The notes: generated by a model from the sequence alone, not told the origin. 64,000 nucleotides of DNA from Paenibacillus dendritiformis (GCF_945605565.1 NZ_OX216966.1:6254001-6318000); one strand, 5' to 3'. Shown: positions 34,495 to 43,277, numbered from the stretch's first letter. Program-made: numbers and translations.

Positions 34495-35925
34495 TTAATG
34501 AAACACAAGCGTTTTGATAACGACAGGCAATACCTTGCCCTCCGCAATCGGCTTGCCGATGTCGATATAGTCGCCGTTGTCGACCTGCACGCTGTCGATG
34601 CAGACGACATCCTTCTTGTAATCCAGCAGGGCGTACAGCGTCTGTCCCAGCACCTTCGCCATATCGTGGTGGACAATCACGATTAGCGGGTACTCCCTTT
34701 CCAGCAGCTCCGCCATGCCTTCGCGCAATCCGTACGCATACTTCTGCACCTCTTGGAAGCTTGGGCTCTTCTTCCCTTCCAAAGCAATGGCGACCCGCTG
34801 CAGATCATTGTTCAGCTTGAACCAGTTCAATTTGTCGGCGATAGCCTGGGCCAGCGCCTCGGCGCTCCCCGATTCATCCGCAGACGCAAGCTTCAGAATC
34901 GGAATGTTTTTGATCGGGAAGCTCTCTTCCGTGTAGGTAATCGTGCTTCCGCTAATCTCGGTCGTATGGGAACCGGCCCCCACGACGGTGGCCCGGATGG
35001 TCTCGGCCGATCGCGCCACGGTCATCCGCTGCGTCAACGGGGAAGCGGCAATCGCTCTCCCAAGCAGGATTCCGATATCTCCATACTGGAACACATCGCC
35101 CGGCGCTTCCTGGTACACATAGTCGGCTACCCCTCCGGAGAAGGAGATGCACGGTATGTCCCGGTCCAGCTTCAGCCCTTTGTTGGTGACGATCGTGTCG
35201 TAGAAATCACCCGGCGGCCGGAGCCCGACGCTTTCCTCGAGCAGCTTCACCATCTCCCCGATGATCGGCTCCAGCGCGGCCGGCGTCACCTGCTGCCCAA
35301 GAGCCAGCTGCAATCCCCTTCGTTCCGCGAGCTGCTTGATCTTTGGCGCGATATACGTAATCTCGTGCGTCCGTTGGTCGACCTTGATCAGGCGGCCCCC
35401 GATGTCGAGACATCCCGTGTCCAGCAGCTCTCCATCGTCGAATAAGGCCAGATTGCTAGTCCCGCCGCCAATATCGATATTGACGATGGACGTCGAATGC
35501 TCCTTGGAATACGTGTGGGCCCCCGCGCCTTTGGCGGCAATGATGCTTTCCAGGTCCGGGCCTGCGGTGGCGACCACGAAGTCTCCGGCGAAGCCGCTTA
35601 GCGACTGCAGCACTTCATTGGCATTGTCCTTGCGGGCCGTCTCGCCCGTAATGATGACAGCGCCGGTTTGGATTTCTTCCTTGCGGATGCCCGCTTTCCG
35701 GTACTGCTCTTGCACGAACGTCTGGATTTGCCCGGCGTCAATCCGGTTGTCCGCCAGCACGGGCGTGAAGCAGATATCGCTCCGGTAGACCACTTCTTTG
35801 TCCGTAATGACCAAGCGGGGCACCGAAAAGGACGATGCCAGGTTCTGAATATGCAGCTTCGACAGCACGAGCTGGGTCGTCGAGGTCCCCATATCGATGC
35901 CAACGCTTAGCAGTTGCTCGTTCAC
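34495..35925 (-). CDS. eutA: Ethanolamine ammonia-lyase reactivating factor
   Basis: 476 residues. Actin/Hsp70-like ATPase fold: VGIDMGTSTTQLVLSK (phosphate 1) and VNIDIGGGTSNLALFDDG (phosphate 2). It releases damaged cobalamin from EutBC. GTG at 35925 with GGGGGGAG is preferred to the ATG at 35952, which would sit inside the leader with no site. Expression is gated by the antiterminator 35963-36050. Confidence 0.94.
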   Translation of the reverse strand: MNEQLLSVGIDMGTSTTQLVLSKLHIQNLASSFSVPRLVITDKEVVYRSDICFTPVLADNRIDAGQIQTFVQEQYRKAGIRKEEIQTGAVIITGETARKDNANEVLQSLSGFAGDFVVATAGPDLESIIAAKGAGAHTYSKEHSTSIVNIDIGGGTSNLALFDDGELLDTGCLDIGGRLIKVDQRTHEITYIAPKIKQLAERRGLQLALGQQVTPAALEPIIGEMVKLLEESVGLRPPGDFYDTIVTNKGLKLDRDIPCISFSGGVADYVYQEAPGDVFQYGDIGILLGRAIAASPLTQRMTVARSAETIRATVVGAGSHTTEISGSTITYTEESFPIKNIPILKLASADESGSAEALAQAIADKLNWFKLNNDLQRVAIALEGKKSPSFQEVQKYAYGLREGMAELLEREYPLIVIVHHDMAKVLGQTLYALLDYKKDVVCIDSVQVDNGDYIDIGKPIAEGKVLPVVIKTLVFH

Positions 35926-35962
35926 GTCTCTCCCCCCCGTCGCTTGATACACATATATGCAC

Positions 35963-36050
35963 GCAAAAAGGCTTAAAGTTATATCCCCCTCCCGCTTAGC
36001 GGGAATGGGTAACCTTAAGCCTCTTTGCTTACAGAACTACATCCTTGTAG
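35963..36050 (-). promoter_or_regulatory. EutV-responsive dual-hairpin antiterminator upstream of eutA
   Basis: Minus strand, in order: P1 CTAC-AAGGAT-GTAG (36050-36037), P2 AAGC-AAAGAG-GCTT (36030-36017), then a terminator whose 5' arm uses the end of P2 (AGGCTTAAGGTTA ... TAACTTTAAGCCT then TTTTT). Both loops have six bases with A at 1 and G at 4, the ANTAR recognition rule. No promoter is obvious directly upstream, so it probably acts on read-through from eutVW. Confidence 0.88.
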
Positions 36051-36062
36051 CCCGATTCATTA

Positions 36063-37490
36063 TTATTTTTTGAAGGTGAACGTCACGGTCGTGCCTTTCG
36101 ACGGGCCGGACTCGATGTCAAGCTTGCCCTTCAGCTTGTCCTTCACATAACTGCGGACAATGGACAAGCCCAAGCTTTTGTTGGACACGTCCTTCACGGG
36201 GAAGCCGACGCCGTCATCCGCCACGACCACGGTAACCAATCCGCCATCCAGCTGCGCGTTCACTGTAATCGTGCCGTACGAGCAATCCCCAAACGCATGC
36301 TCATAGCTATTATGCAGCAGTTCGCTCACAATGAGCGCGATCGCGACCGTGCGATCGCTGTCCAGGCAGATGCTTGGCGAAGCCTCAATCTTGATGGCGA
36401 CATTGCTGCAATCGACGAAGCAGCGCTCGATATTCGAAGCGATGAGCCGAATAACGTCAAGCAAGTCCACCTGCGCATCGATCTCCGTCGACAACAGCTC
36501 ATGGGTCGCCGCGATGGCAAGCACCCGGCTGACACTGTCATTCAAGCATTTTTTGGCTTCCGGGCTGTCGCACTGCCGCGCCTGAATGCGGAGCAGCGAC
36601 GCCACGGTCTGCAAATTGTTCTTGACCCGGTGATGAATCTCGCGGATAGCCACCGACTTCGAGACAATCTCCGCTTCCTTGTGCTTGATCTCTGTCACGT
36701 CATGCAGGATGACGCCGATGCACAGATCCCGCTCCGCGATGGACAACCGCTTCACCTGATAATAAGAGCCGGCCACCTTCACATCTGTCGTCAGCGGACA
36801 GGAAGGAGAGGTGGAGTACTGCTTCATCACGTCGGAGAAAATCGTCTGATCCAGCGACAGATTATCATAATGCAGGCCCTGAATATCCTCCAAATAACCA
36901 AGCTTCCGGTAATAGGCGTCCGCCTTCTTGTTCTTCAGCTTCAAAAATCCGTGCTTGTCGAAGACGAGAACAGCATCCTCCAGCTGATTGATAATCGAAT
37001 CCTTGAACCGCAGCATGGCGGTCAGCATCGAGGACATCTCGCCGTCTTCGTATTGCGTTCCCGTCACATTGAAGTGGGCTTGAATATTGTCGCTCACATC
37101 TTTTTCATAGATGACGACCGCAATGACACCTTCCTGGTTTTTGATGGGATACACCGTCTGCCGAACCAGATGATTTTCCTGCGTGTTGGCGATGAGACCC
37201 TGCGACATGATTCCGGTCTCCAGCGTCCTCAGGACGCCGGGCTCGTTCTCGCGCAGCGCCTTCTCGCCCTCGACCGGGCGCTCGTACAGCGATTTGCCGT
37301 CATCCGGACGGCGGTGGTACACCACGATCGCCTCATTGCCCATGCTGGACAGGACGTCGATGAACACATCATCCTTCACTTCGGACATTTCGAACGACTC
37401 GGCAATCTCCGTCAGCCGGGTAATATCCGCCTCCGTCAGTGCCGTGTGCCGCTTGCACAGCCGCCGAATCCGTTCCTTGATCTCAATCAT
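36063..37490 (-). CDS. eutW: Ethanolamine sensor histidine kinase
   Basis: 475 residues, soluble. N-terminal H_kinase_N-type sensor (1-145), a PAS-like region (about 165-270), the HisKA_2 H-box IREIHHRVKNNLQT (His286/287) and an ATPase with LIVSELLHNSYEHAF and VVVADDGVGF. Phosphorylates EutV when ethanolamine is present. ATG at 37490 lies within the last codons of eutV (8-base overlap), implying translational coupling. Confidence 0.92.
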   Translation of the reverse strand: MIEIKERIRRLCKRHTALTEADITRLTEIAESFEMSEVKDDVFIDVLSSMGNEAIVVYHRRPDDGKSLYERPVEGEKALRENEPGVLRTLETGIMSQGLIANTQENHLVRQTVYPIKNQEGVIAVVIYEKDVSDNIQAHFNVTGTQYEDGEMSSMLTAMLRFKDSIINQLEDAVLVFDKHGFLKLKNKKADAYYRKLGYLEDIQGLHYDNLSLDQTIFSDVMKQYSTSPSCPLTTDVKVAGSYYQVKRLSIAERDLCIGVILHDVTEIKHKEAEIVSKSVAIREIHHRVKNNLQTVASLLRIQARQCDSPEAKKCLNDSVSRVLAIAATHELLSTEIDAQVDLLDVIRLIASNIERCFVDCSNVAIKIEASPSICLDSDRTVAIALIVSELLHNSYEHAFGDCSYGTITVNAQLDGGLVTVVVADDGVGFPVKDVSNKSLGLSIVRSYVKDKLKGKLDIESGPSKGTTVTFTFKK

Positions 37491-38055
37491 AGGAAATGAC
37501 GATGGTTGTTGCAATTTCGATCATCGGACACCGTCGATCCATGCTAAGTTTGCGCAGGGTCTGATAGGCTTCTTCTTCGGTGCAGCCATTTTCCTTCATC
37601 AGAATCCCTTTTGCCTTTTCAACCGCTTTCCGCTCTTCCATCTTCTGCGACAGCTTCGATAGATTTTGTTCCAGCTTGCGTATTTCCTTGCCTTTGGCTA
37701 TGGTCACTTCGACCATGGGAATGAACGACTTTTCATCGAGCGGCTTTACCAGATAACCAAGCGCACCGATAGAGGTTGCTTTTTCAATCGTCTGTTTGTC
37801 GCTGAATGCCGTCAGGAGAATAACTCCGCCGGCCAGCTGCTCTGAAATGATTCGTTTACCCGCCTTCAACCCATCCAGTATGGGCATTTGAACATCCAGG
37901 ATGACCAGGTCGGGCAGATGCTTTTTGCATAATTCGATGGCTTCAAACCCATCAGAAGCTTCGCCTACTACGTTGTAGTCCGCCTCTTCCAGCATCTCAC
38001 GAATATCCATTCTTGTAATAGGTTCGTCGTCGACTATTACAATTTTTCCATTCAT
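37483..38055 (-). CDS. eutV: ANTAR-domain response regulator (antiterminator)
   Basis: 190 residues. Receiver (1-120) with DDE at 9-11, phosphoacceptor Asp54 (VILDVQMP), LLTAFS and YLVKPLDE; coiled coil; then the RNA-binding ANTAR domain (about 135-190: EERKAVEKAKGILMKENGCTEEEAY). The phosphorylated dimer binds paired hexaloop hairpins and prevents terminator folding before eutG, eutS and eutA. A weak promoter-like TTGGTT-17-TATCGA lies just upstream. Confidence 0.94.
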   Translation of the reverse strand: MNGKIVIVDDEPITRMDIREMLEEADYNVVGEASDGFEAIELCKKHLPDLVILDVQMPILDGLKAGKRIISEQLAGGVILLTAFSDKQTIEKATSIGALGYLVKPLDEKSFIPMVEVTIAKGKEIRKLEQNLSKLSQKMEERKAVEKAKGILMKENGCTEEEAYQTLRKLSMDRRCPMIEIATTIVISYD

Positions 38056-38106
38056 GTGTCATGCACCTCTATGTCGATATTTGCTTGTATCCGGCTAACC
38101 AACCGC

Positions 38107-38538
38107 CTACTCCTCCAAGTAAGCCCGAAGAGCGTCCACTCCTACGTTCTCCACCGTTGAGACCTCGAAAATGCGCTCTGCGCCCGCCGCTTGCAGAAAA
38201 GCTCTCGCTTGCGCGATATCCTCATCTGTCCGGGCGAGCTCGGTCTTGGTCACAATCCCAATGACCGGCTTGGCGAACATCGTCGCGAAGGCCGGCGGAA
38301 AATAGCTTTCTTCCTTTGTGCAATCTTGCACAAGCCCGATTACATCGGCGTCGACGCTCGACACAAGGAGCATCTTATACAAATAACGGTTCTCGATGCA
38401 CTCCCCCGGCGTATCGATCGCTTGGTCGAAGGTCTCCACCGCTTGCGTCTTTTTGTAAGCAATCTCCTGGCCGTGCAGCCATTGGCACAGCGTCGTCTTG
38501 CCCGAGCCGGTGCTGCCGGCGAAAATAATGGTCTTCAT
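38107..38538 (-). CDS. eutP: EutP/PduV-type small P-loop protein
   Basis: 143 residues. Walker A GSTGSGKTT (8-16), AIDTPGECIENRYL as G3-like block and IVTKTELAR in place of NKxD. EutP has been reported to have acetate kinase activity; a GTPase role in compartment biogenesis has also been proposed. AGGAG before ATG; follows eutS by 11 bases. Confidence 0.9.
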   Translation of the reverse strand: MKTIIFAGSTGSGKTTLCQWLHGQEIAYKKTQAVETFDQAIDTPGECIENRYLYKMLLVSSVDADVIGLVQDCTKEESYFPPAFATMFAKPVIGIVTKTELARTDEDIAQARAFLQAAGAERIFEVSTVENVGVDALRAYLEE

Positions 38539-38549
38539 GATCGCTTCTC

Positions 38550-38918
38550 CTACGTTCTCGTAATCTTCGCAGCCGAGAAGCCGAGAATGTTTTGCAGGCC
38601 CAGCAGAACTTCATTCACGGCCGATTCCACGGATGATACATCGCCTGTAATGACGAGCGATCCGCTGAAGCGGTCGACGAAGCCGATCTGCACGCCAGCC
38701 GCCTTGGTCGCGATGTCCGCGCCAATAATGGAGGCTTCGCTTGGCGTAATGGTCATGATGCCGATGGCATCCTGCGCATCGCTCCCCAAGCCCAGCTTCT
38801 TGTAAATATCCGGGTTTGGGTTCGCGATAATATGAGCCAGCGTGACCTGCTTCCCTGGCACGTACTCCTGAATGACGCGTTGTTTTTCGTTATGTTGGTC
38901 CATACTCTCATCACTCAT
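38550..38918 (-). CDS. eutS: BMC shell protein (bent hexamer)
   Basis: 122 residues of the circularly permuted EutS/PduU type: [54 protein letters not shown]. Forms bent hexamers for edges. Start at 38918 or at the ATG 15 bases later cannot be separated; both have weak ribosome sites, and the leader is a conditional terminator. Confidence 0.93.
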   Translation of the reverse strand: MSDESMDQHNEKQRVIQEYVPGKQVTLAHIIANPNPDIYKKLGLGSDAQDAIGIMTITPSEASIIGADIATKAAGVQIGFVDRFSGSLVITGDVSSVESAVNEVLLGLQNILGFSAAKITRT

Positions 38919-38948
38919 TTCTTATGAGAAAACAACATCAAATAGCCG

Positions 38949-39036
38949 TAAAAAAACATAAAGACCCCTTAAAAGTTCACGTAGAATTTTTAAGAAGCCT
39001 CTTCGCTTTGATTGGTATGCAACACGCCTTTGTGTT
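38949..39036 (-). promoter_or_regulatory. EutV-responsive antiterminator upstream of eutS
   Basis: P1 AACAC-AAAGGC-GTGTT (39036-39021); P2 AAGC-GAAGAG-GCTT (39008-38995); terminator with about 13 pairs (AGGCTTCTTAAAA ... TTTTAAGGGGTCTT) followed by TTATGTTTTTTT. P2 here has G rather than A at loop position 1. Confidence 0.88.
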
Positions 39037-39042
39037 ACTTTT

Positions 39043-39072
39043 ACTATACTTTGAAGCTGCAAACGTTGTCAA
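39043..39072 (-). promoter_or_regulatory. eutS promoter
   Basis: Minus strand TTGACA (39072-39067), 18-base spacer, TATAGT (39048-39043). Transcription would start at the first bases of P1. Confidence 0.75.
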
Positions 39073-39102
39073 CCTGAACGCGCATGGTATTTATTTGATT
39101 AC

Positions 39103-40245
39103 TTAATATTGAAACATTTTGTTCAAAATTCCGACAATATCCGACACGACCGGAACGCGCGGATTCGTGGCGGTGCAGCCGTCCTTGAGCGCTCCCTCGG
39201 CAATCGATGCGCTCATCTCTTCCAGCAGCGCTTCGTCGACATTGCACTCCCGCAGCGACTGCGGCATGCGCAATTGCTTCTGCAGCTGCTTGATCGCTTG
39301 AACCAGACTGCGAACGCCGCTCTTCGGATTCGGAGCCGACAGCCCCAAGCTCTTGGAGATTTCTGCGTATCTGACCGCCGCGGCATTGCTTTCCTCTTTG
39401 CCGTAGCCCGGCTTGTAATCGGCATTGAATTCAATCACATGCGGCAGCAGCAGCGAATTCATGCGCCCGTGCGCAATCTTGAACTTCGCTCCGGCCACAT
39501 GAGCGATGCCGTGATTGAGTCCGAGCGACGCGATATTGAACGCCATGCCCGCCAGACAGGAGGCATTGTGCATTTTCTCCCGCGCCTCCAGATCGTTTCC
39601 ATCCTTGTATGCTCTCGGCAAATACGCAAAGACCAGCTTGATCGCCTTCTCCGCCAAGGCGTCGGATATATCATTCGCTTTGGTGGATACATACGCCTCG
39701 AGCGCGTGAGTCAGTACGTCCATTCCCGTATCGGCGGTAATGAAGTCCGGCACGCTCTTGACCAATTCCGGGTCCAGGATCGCTTCCTGCGGCAGCATAT
39801 CATCGGATACGAGCGGGTACTTGATGTTTTTCTTCTTGTCGCTGATAACGGAGAACGATGTCACTTCCGAGCCCGTTCCGCTCGTTGTCGGAATCGCCAC
39901 GAACGGCATATCGTGCTGATTTAATATTTTTTGGGCGAAAATCTTCATCGCCTTGGCCGCATCGATCGCGGAACCGCCGCCAATCGCAATCATCCGATCG
40001 GCCTGGAACGCTCCGAGCGCTTCGACGCCCTCCGTTACGATTTCGATCGGAGGATCGGGCACGATGTTGCTGAAAATGTATTGCTCGTTGCTCTCATGCA
40101 GCCGTTCGAACAGCATGTTAATCATCCCCGACTTGACCATGAACGGGTCGGTGACGATGAAGATTCGTTGATTCCGCCATTCCATGAGGCGATCCAGCGC
40201 GCCTTGCCCCAGATAAATGTCGGTTTTCATCGATATTTTGTCCAT
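39103..40245 (-). CDS. eutG: Iron-type alcohol dehydrogenase of the ethanolamine locus
   Basis: 380 residues of the Fe-ADH family. GGGSAIDAAKAM (NAD site), TTSGTGSEVTSFSV and metal ligands in ALEAYVST and GLNHGIAHVAGA...AHGRMNSLLLPHVIEF. Reduces acetaldehyde to ethanol and recycles NADH to NAD+ within the compartment. ATG at 40245 with GGAGGTG at 8 bases is preferred to the longer frame from 40275, which would begin next to the terminator. Confidence 0.9.
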   Translation of the reverse strand: MDKISMKTDIYLGQGALDRLMEWRNQRIFIVTDPFMVKSGMINMLFERLHESNEQYIFSNIVPDPPIEIVTEGVEALGAFQADRMIAIGGGSAIDAAKAMKIFAQKILNQHDMPFVAIPTTSGTGSEVTSFSVISDKKKNIKYPLVSDDMLPQEAILDPELVKSVPDFITADTGMDVLTHALEAYVSTKANDISDALAEKAIKLVFAYLPRAYKDGNDLEAREKMHNASCLAGMAFNIASLGLNHGIAHVAGAKFKIAHGRMNSLLLPHVIEFNADYKPGYGKEESNAAAVRYAEISKSLGLSAPNPKSGVRSLVQAIKQLQKQLRMPQSLRECNVDEALLEEMSASIAEGALKDGCTATNPRVPVVSDIVGILNKMFQY

Positions 40246-40276
40246 AACAGGCACCTCCAATGAAGTAGTTGGCAAT

Positions 40277-40352
40277 AAAAAAAGAGACTTTTAAAAGAAC
40301 GGATTCCTTTAAAAGCCTCTTCGCTTATGATATAGGTGCACGCCATTGTGCA
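40277..40352 (-). promoter_or_regulatory. EutV-responsive antiterminator upstream of eutG
   Basis: P1 TGCAC-AATGGC-GTGCA (40352-40337); P2 AAGC-GAAGAG-GCTT (40326-40313); terminator AGAGGCTTTTAAA ... TTTAAAAGTCTCT then TTTTTTT. Its P2 is identical to that of eutS. Confidence 0.9.
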
Positions 40353-40380
40353 ACTCGCCATCATTCAATTGTCTACCATC

Positions 40381-40410
40381 ACTGTACACCGTGAACCGGA
40401 CATTCGTCAA
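40381..40410 (-). promoter_or_regulatory. eutG promoter
   Basis: Minus strand TTGACG (40410-40405), 18-base spacer, TACAGT (40386-40381). Lies between the sRNA terminator and P1, so eutG has its own start distinct from the riboswitch transcript. Confidence 0.65.
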
Positions 40411-40445
40411 CCCGTCCGATCACGGCTGCCCTTATCGGCAGGCAG

Positions 40446-40804
40446 TAAAAAAAGGGACCTGCACGCCGCTGTGCATCCGTTCTTCGGCCTTGAAGAACGT
40501 CCCCGCTTGCCAAGCTATACTTCATCGTATCTGTTCGGCGGCGACCACCCGGCTGTGCCGACAGCAATGTCGGCTGCCTTCCTGCAAACCTAAAAAAAGC
40601 CTAGCGAGGCGGTAATCGTCACTAGACTTGTAAACCAGCCACTTTCGCCTCGAAATGACTGGTCCAGCAAAGTTACTAGGCAAAAGACCTGACTTAAGAC
40701 CGCGAATTCGGTCTATCACAGTGGCGGGACCGCGTTGGATTTGCACCAAACTTCCATTGCCTATAACTTCTTCTGTTGTGCATGACGTGAATGGGCGTCC
40801 ATTC
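40446..40804 (-). ncRNA. Riboswitch-controlled small RNA with three ANTAR hairpins (EutX/Rli55-like)
   Basis: After the cobalamin riboswitch and its terminator the transcript contains three hexaloop hairpins obeying the A1/G4 rule: GCCGAC-ATTGCT-GTCGGC (40574-40557), CGTTCTTC-AAGGCC-GAAGAACG (40499-40478) and TGCAC-AGCGGC-GTGCA (40475-40460). It ends in a GGGA/TCCC closing stem followed by TTTTTTT (40453-40447). This is the plan of EutX of Enterococcus faecalis and Rli55 of Listeria: without AdoCbl the long RNA sequesters EutV; with AdoCbl the RNA stops early. No open frame with a ribosome site is present. Confidence 0.85.
40592..40767 (-). promoter_or_regulatory. Cobalamin (AdoCbl) riboswitch with downstream terminator
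   Basis: Core closed by GTTATAGGCAA (40767-40757) pairing with TTGCCTAGTAAC (40683-40672). Between them are the hallmark segments GGAAGTTTGGTGCAAATCC and GGTCCCGCCACTGTGA. Downstream is a hairpin with CCAGTCA/TGGCTGG and then an intrinsic terminator CTAGTGA/TCGCTAG followed by GCTTTTTTT (40625-40592). Confidence 0.95.
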
Positions 40805-40810
40805 GACATC

Positions 40811-40838
40811 ATTATAGCATAAAAAAGTGGATTGGCAA
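40811..40838 (-). promoter_or_regulatory. Promoter of the riboswitch/sRNA transcript
   Basis: Minus strand TTGCCA (40838-40833), 16-base spacer, consensus TATAAT (40816-40811). Confidence 0.75.
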
Positions 40839-41172
40839 GAATGTTACTAAAAAAATACCGGTTCATTTACATCGAAATGTTACCGAAGGGAAGTTGTGAT
40901 GAAAGTGTCAACCGCCCATGATTGCCTGCGATTGGAATGAAACACGTCCGGGGCGCTAGAAATCGATCTGGTTGAACACAACGGCGAATCGTCGCTCGGC
41001 TCAAACGTAGAATGAAAAAAAAGTAGAAAATTGATCTAATTTGTTGAATATATGGAATCTATGCTATCCTAAAAGGGTGAACGGATCGAGGAGTAGATAA
41101 TTCGAGATGTTTCCGATTTCAAAACAACGCAGGATGAGGGAGACACGATACAGAATGAAAGAGGCGCATCAC

Positions 41173-41814
41173 ATGTTTAATGAGATCGAAAAAGAAGCAG
41201 TTTATAATGTCATTCATAAAAGAAGAGACATTCGGAATTTTCTTCCGAATCCTGTACCTGAAGAGATTATCGACCGAATTTTGGAAGCGGCACACCATGC
41301 ACCCTCTGTAGGATTTATGCAGCCATGGAATTTCATTATAGTGGATTCTATGGAAGTCAAAGAGAGATTAGCTTGGGCGACAGAAAAAGAAAGACGAGCG
41401 TTGGCGATTCATTACGAAGAAGAGCGCGCTACCCAATTTTTAAGTTTAAAAATTGAAGGAATTAAAGAGGCGCCCTTAACGATCTGTGTCACCTGCGATC
41501 CAACAAGCGGTGGCTCGCATGTACTAGGACGAAATTCGATTCCGGAGACGGATATTCTTTCTACCGCATGTGCAATCCAAAATATGTGGTTAGCGGCGTG
41601 TGTAGAAGGTTTAGCCATGGGATGGGTAAGTTTTTACAAAAAAAATGATGTTCGAGATATTTTGCAAATACCTCCGCACATTGACCCCGTTGCTTTAATT
41701 TCCATTGGATATACGGACGACTACCCCTCTGCTCCCATTTTAGAACAAGTGAAGTGGGAAAAACGAAAATCTCTTAAAAATCTAATATTTCATAATAAAT
41801 GGGGAGAACAATAA
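41173..41814 (+). CDS. bluB: 5,6-dimethylbenzimidazole synthase
   Basis: 213 residues of the BluB branch of the nitroreductase fold: KRRDIRNFLPNPVPEEII, LEAAHHAPSVGFMQPWNFIIV and LGRNSIPETDILSTACAIQNMWLAA. BluB breaks down reduced FMN with O2 to make DMB, the lower ligand of cobalamin. Start at 41173 (MFNEIEKEAVYNVI) has AGAGG at 8-9 bases; an ATG 18 bases upstream is an alternative. Visibly more AT-rich than the eut genes, which suggests a separate origin. Divergent from the cobalamin riboswitch; the placement links B12 synthesis with B12-dependent ethanolamine use. Confidence 0.9.
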   Translation: MFNEIEKEAVYNVIHKRRDIRNFLPNPVPEEIIDRILEAAHHAPSVGFMQPWNFIIVDSMEVKERLAWATEKERRALAIHYEEERATQFLSLKIEGIKEAPLTICVTCDPTSGGSHVLGRNSIPETDILSTACAIQNMWLAACVEGLAMGWVSFYKKNDVRDILQIPPHIDPVALISIGYTDDYPSAPILEQVKWEKRKSLKNLIFHNKWGEQ

Positions 41815-41825
41815 GCGAATGGATT

Positions 41826-41855
41826 GTAACAAGCTACAGTTATGTGGCTTGTTAC
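41826..41855 (+). terminator. Stem-loop after bluB
   Basis: GTAACAAGC/GCTTGTTAC, perfect 9-bp stem, 12-base loop, 11 bases past the bluB stop; only a short TTGT follows. Confidence 0.5.
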
Positions 41856-41939
41856 TTGTCATCGGCTTCGGTCTGGGCCGCTCGGTTCATTCGTCACTGG
41901 GTGGGGGTAAGGACTGCCGCTCTGAAACAAGAACACTTT

Positions 41940-42035
41940 TTACTGTCCGTTGCTGAGCTTCTCGTGCAAACGATCCAGGCAGAAGCTGTAGCTTTCCTGC
42001 AGCTTCTTCTCCTCGTATACCGCCAACAACATCAT
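41940..42035 (-). CDS. Possible 31-residue peptide
   Basis: MMLLAVYEEKKLQESYSFCL... ending LHEKLSNGQ, with AAAGGA 6 bases before ATG. A longer start (42050) has no site. Helical and charged; no family known. The rest of 41856-42230 shows no gene. Confidence 0.35.
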   Translation of the reverse strand: MMLLAVYEEKKLQESYSFCLDRLHEKLSNGQ

Positions 42036-42230
42036 TGTAATTCCTTTCATTTTTCCACATTTTCAAGGAGCAACGATCACGGATTCAGGTTACTATTGTC
42101 TCCTATGTGAGGGAAGACCAGTGGAATTGTTCATTATTCGCCGGGTATTGACAAAAAGGGTTTGGACTTGAAAATGGCTAAAATCGCGGCTTCGATTTTG
42201 CGATTATCTCGTCTGCCATCCGCTGTAACC

Positions 42231-42260
42231 TTGATTGTTAAATGGATTCTAAGGTATACT
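42231..42260 (+). promoter_or_regulatory. Probable ppaC promoter
   Basis: TTGATT (42231-42236), 18-base spacer, TATACT (42255-42260), 38 bases before the start codon. Confidence 0.6.
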
Positions 42261-42297
42261 TTTCTCGCCAGAATATCGTTGTAAGGGAGTAAACATC

Positions 42298-43227
42298 ATG
42301 GAAAAAGTTCTCATTTTCGGACATAAAAATCCAGACACAGATACGATTTGTTCCGCCATTGCTTATGCAGATTTGAAAACCCAATTAGGCTTCCATGTCG
42401 AGCCGGTTCGCCTTGGCAGCGTGAACGGGGAAACACAGTTCGCCCTGGATACGTTCCAAGCGGAAGCGCCGCGCCTGGTAGAGACCGTGGCTAACGAAGT
42501 GAACGGCGTTATTCTCGTCGATCACAACGAACGTCAGCAAAGCGCCAACGACATTGATCAAGTTCAGGTGCTGGAAGTGATTGACCATCACCGTATCGCG
42601 AACTTCGAGACGAGCGGTCCGCTGTACTACCGCGCAGAGCCGGTTGGCTGCACCGCTACGATCTTGAACAAAATGTATAAAGAGAACGGGAAAACGATCA
42701 GCAAAAATATTGCCGGCCTGATGCTGTCAGCCATCATTTCCGATTCGCTGCTGTTCAAATCCCCGACTTGCACGGAGCAAGACGTGGCTGCTGCCCGCGA
42801 ACTGGCCGCCATCGCCGGCGTCGATGCGGAGAAGTACGGATTGGACATGCTGAAAGCGGGTGCGGACCTGAGCGACAAGAGCATCGAGGATCTGCTCTCG
42901 CTCGACGCGAAGGAATTCACCATGGGCAGCGCGAAGGTGGAAATTGCGCAAGTCAATGCAGTGGACGTGAACGATGTGCTCTCTCGCCAAGCGGAAGTGG
43001 AGGCGGCCTTGTCCGGCATTATCGCGAAAAAGGGCCTTGACCTGTTCGTGTTCGTCGTCACCGATATTTTGAACAGCAATTCCGTGGCCATTGCGCTCGG
43101 CTCCAAGGCGGACGCTGTCGAGAAGGCGTACAATGTAAGCTTGGAGAACAACACCGCGCTTCTGAAAGGTGTCGTATCCCGCAAGAAGCAAATTGTGCCT
43201 GTGCTGACAGACACATTGAGCAAGTAA
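42298..43227 (+). CDS. ppaC: Manganese-dependent inorganic pyrophosphatase
   Basis: 309 residues of the family II (DHH) type. [20 protein letters not shown] holds the first metal ligands (His, Asp), VDHNE the third, and [11 protein letters not shown] the DHH motif; the C-terminal DHHA2 domain ends with [13 protein letters not shown], the substrate-binding SRKKQ. Hydrolyses pyrophosphate in the cytoplasm. AAGGGAG before ATG; own promoter and terminator. Confidence 0.96.
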   Translation: MEKVLIFGHKNPDTDTICSAIAYADLKTQLGFHVEPVRLGSVNGETQFALDTFQAEAPRLVETVANEVNGVILVDHNERQQSANDIDQVQVLEVIDHHRIANFETSGPLYYRAEPVGCTATILNKMYKENGKTISKNIAGLMLSAIISDSLLFKSPTCTEQDVAAARELAAIAGVDAEKYGLDMLKAGADLSDKSIEDLLSLDAKEFTMGSAKVEIAQVNAVDVNDVLSRQAEVEAALSGIIAKKGLDLFVFVVTDILNSNSVAIALGSKADAVEKAYNVSLENNTALLKGVVSRKKQIVPVLTDTLSK

Positions 43228-43277
43228 ATCCCCAAAGCCGGATATTAGGGCAATCCCCCGGATTTGGACCAATGGAC

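Noticed and set aside
41799..42110. 103-codon plus-strand frame after bluB
   Set aside because: Begins inside the bluB end and crosses its terminator-like hairpin; no family and poor composition.
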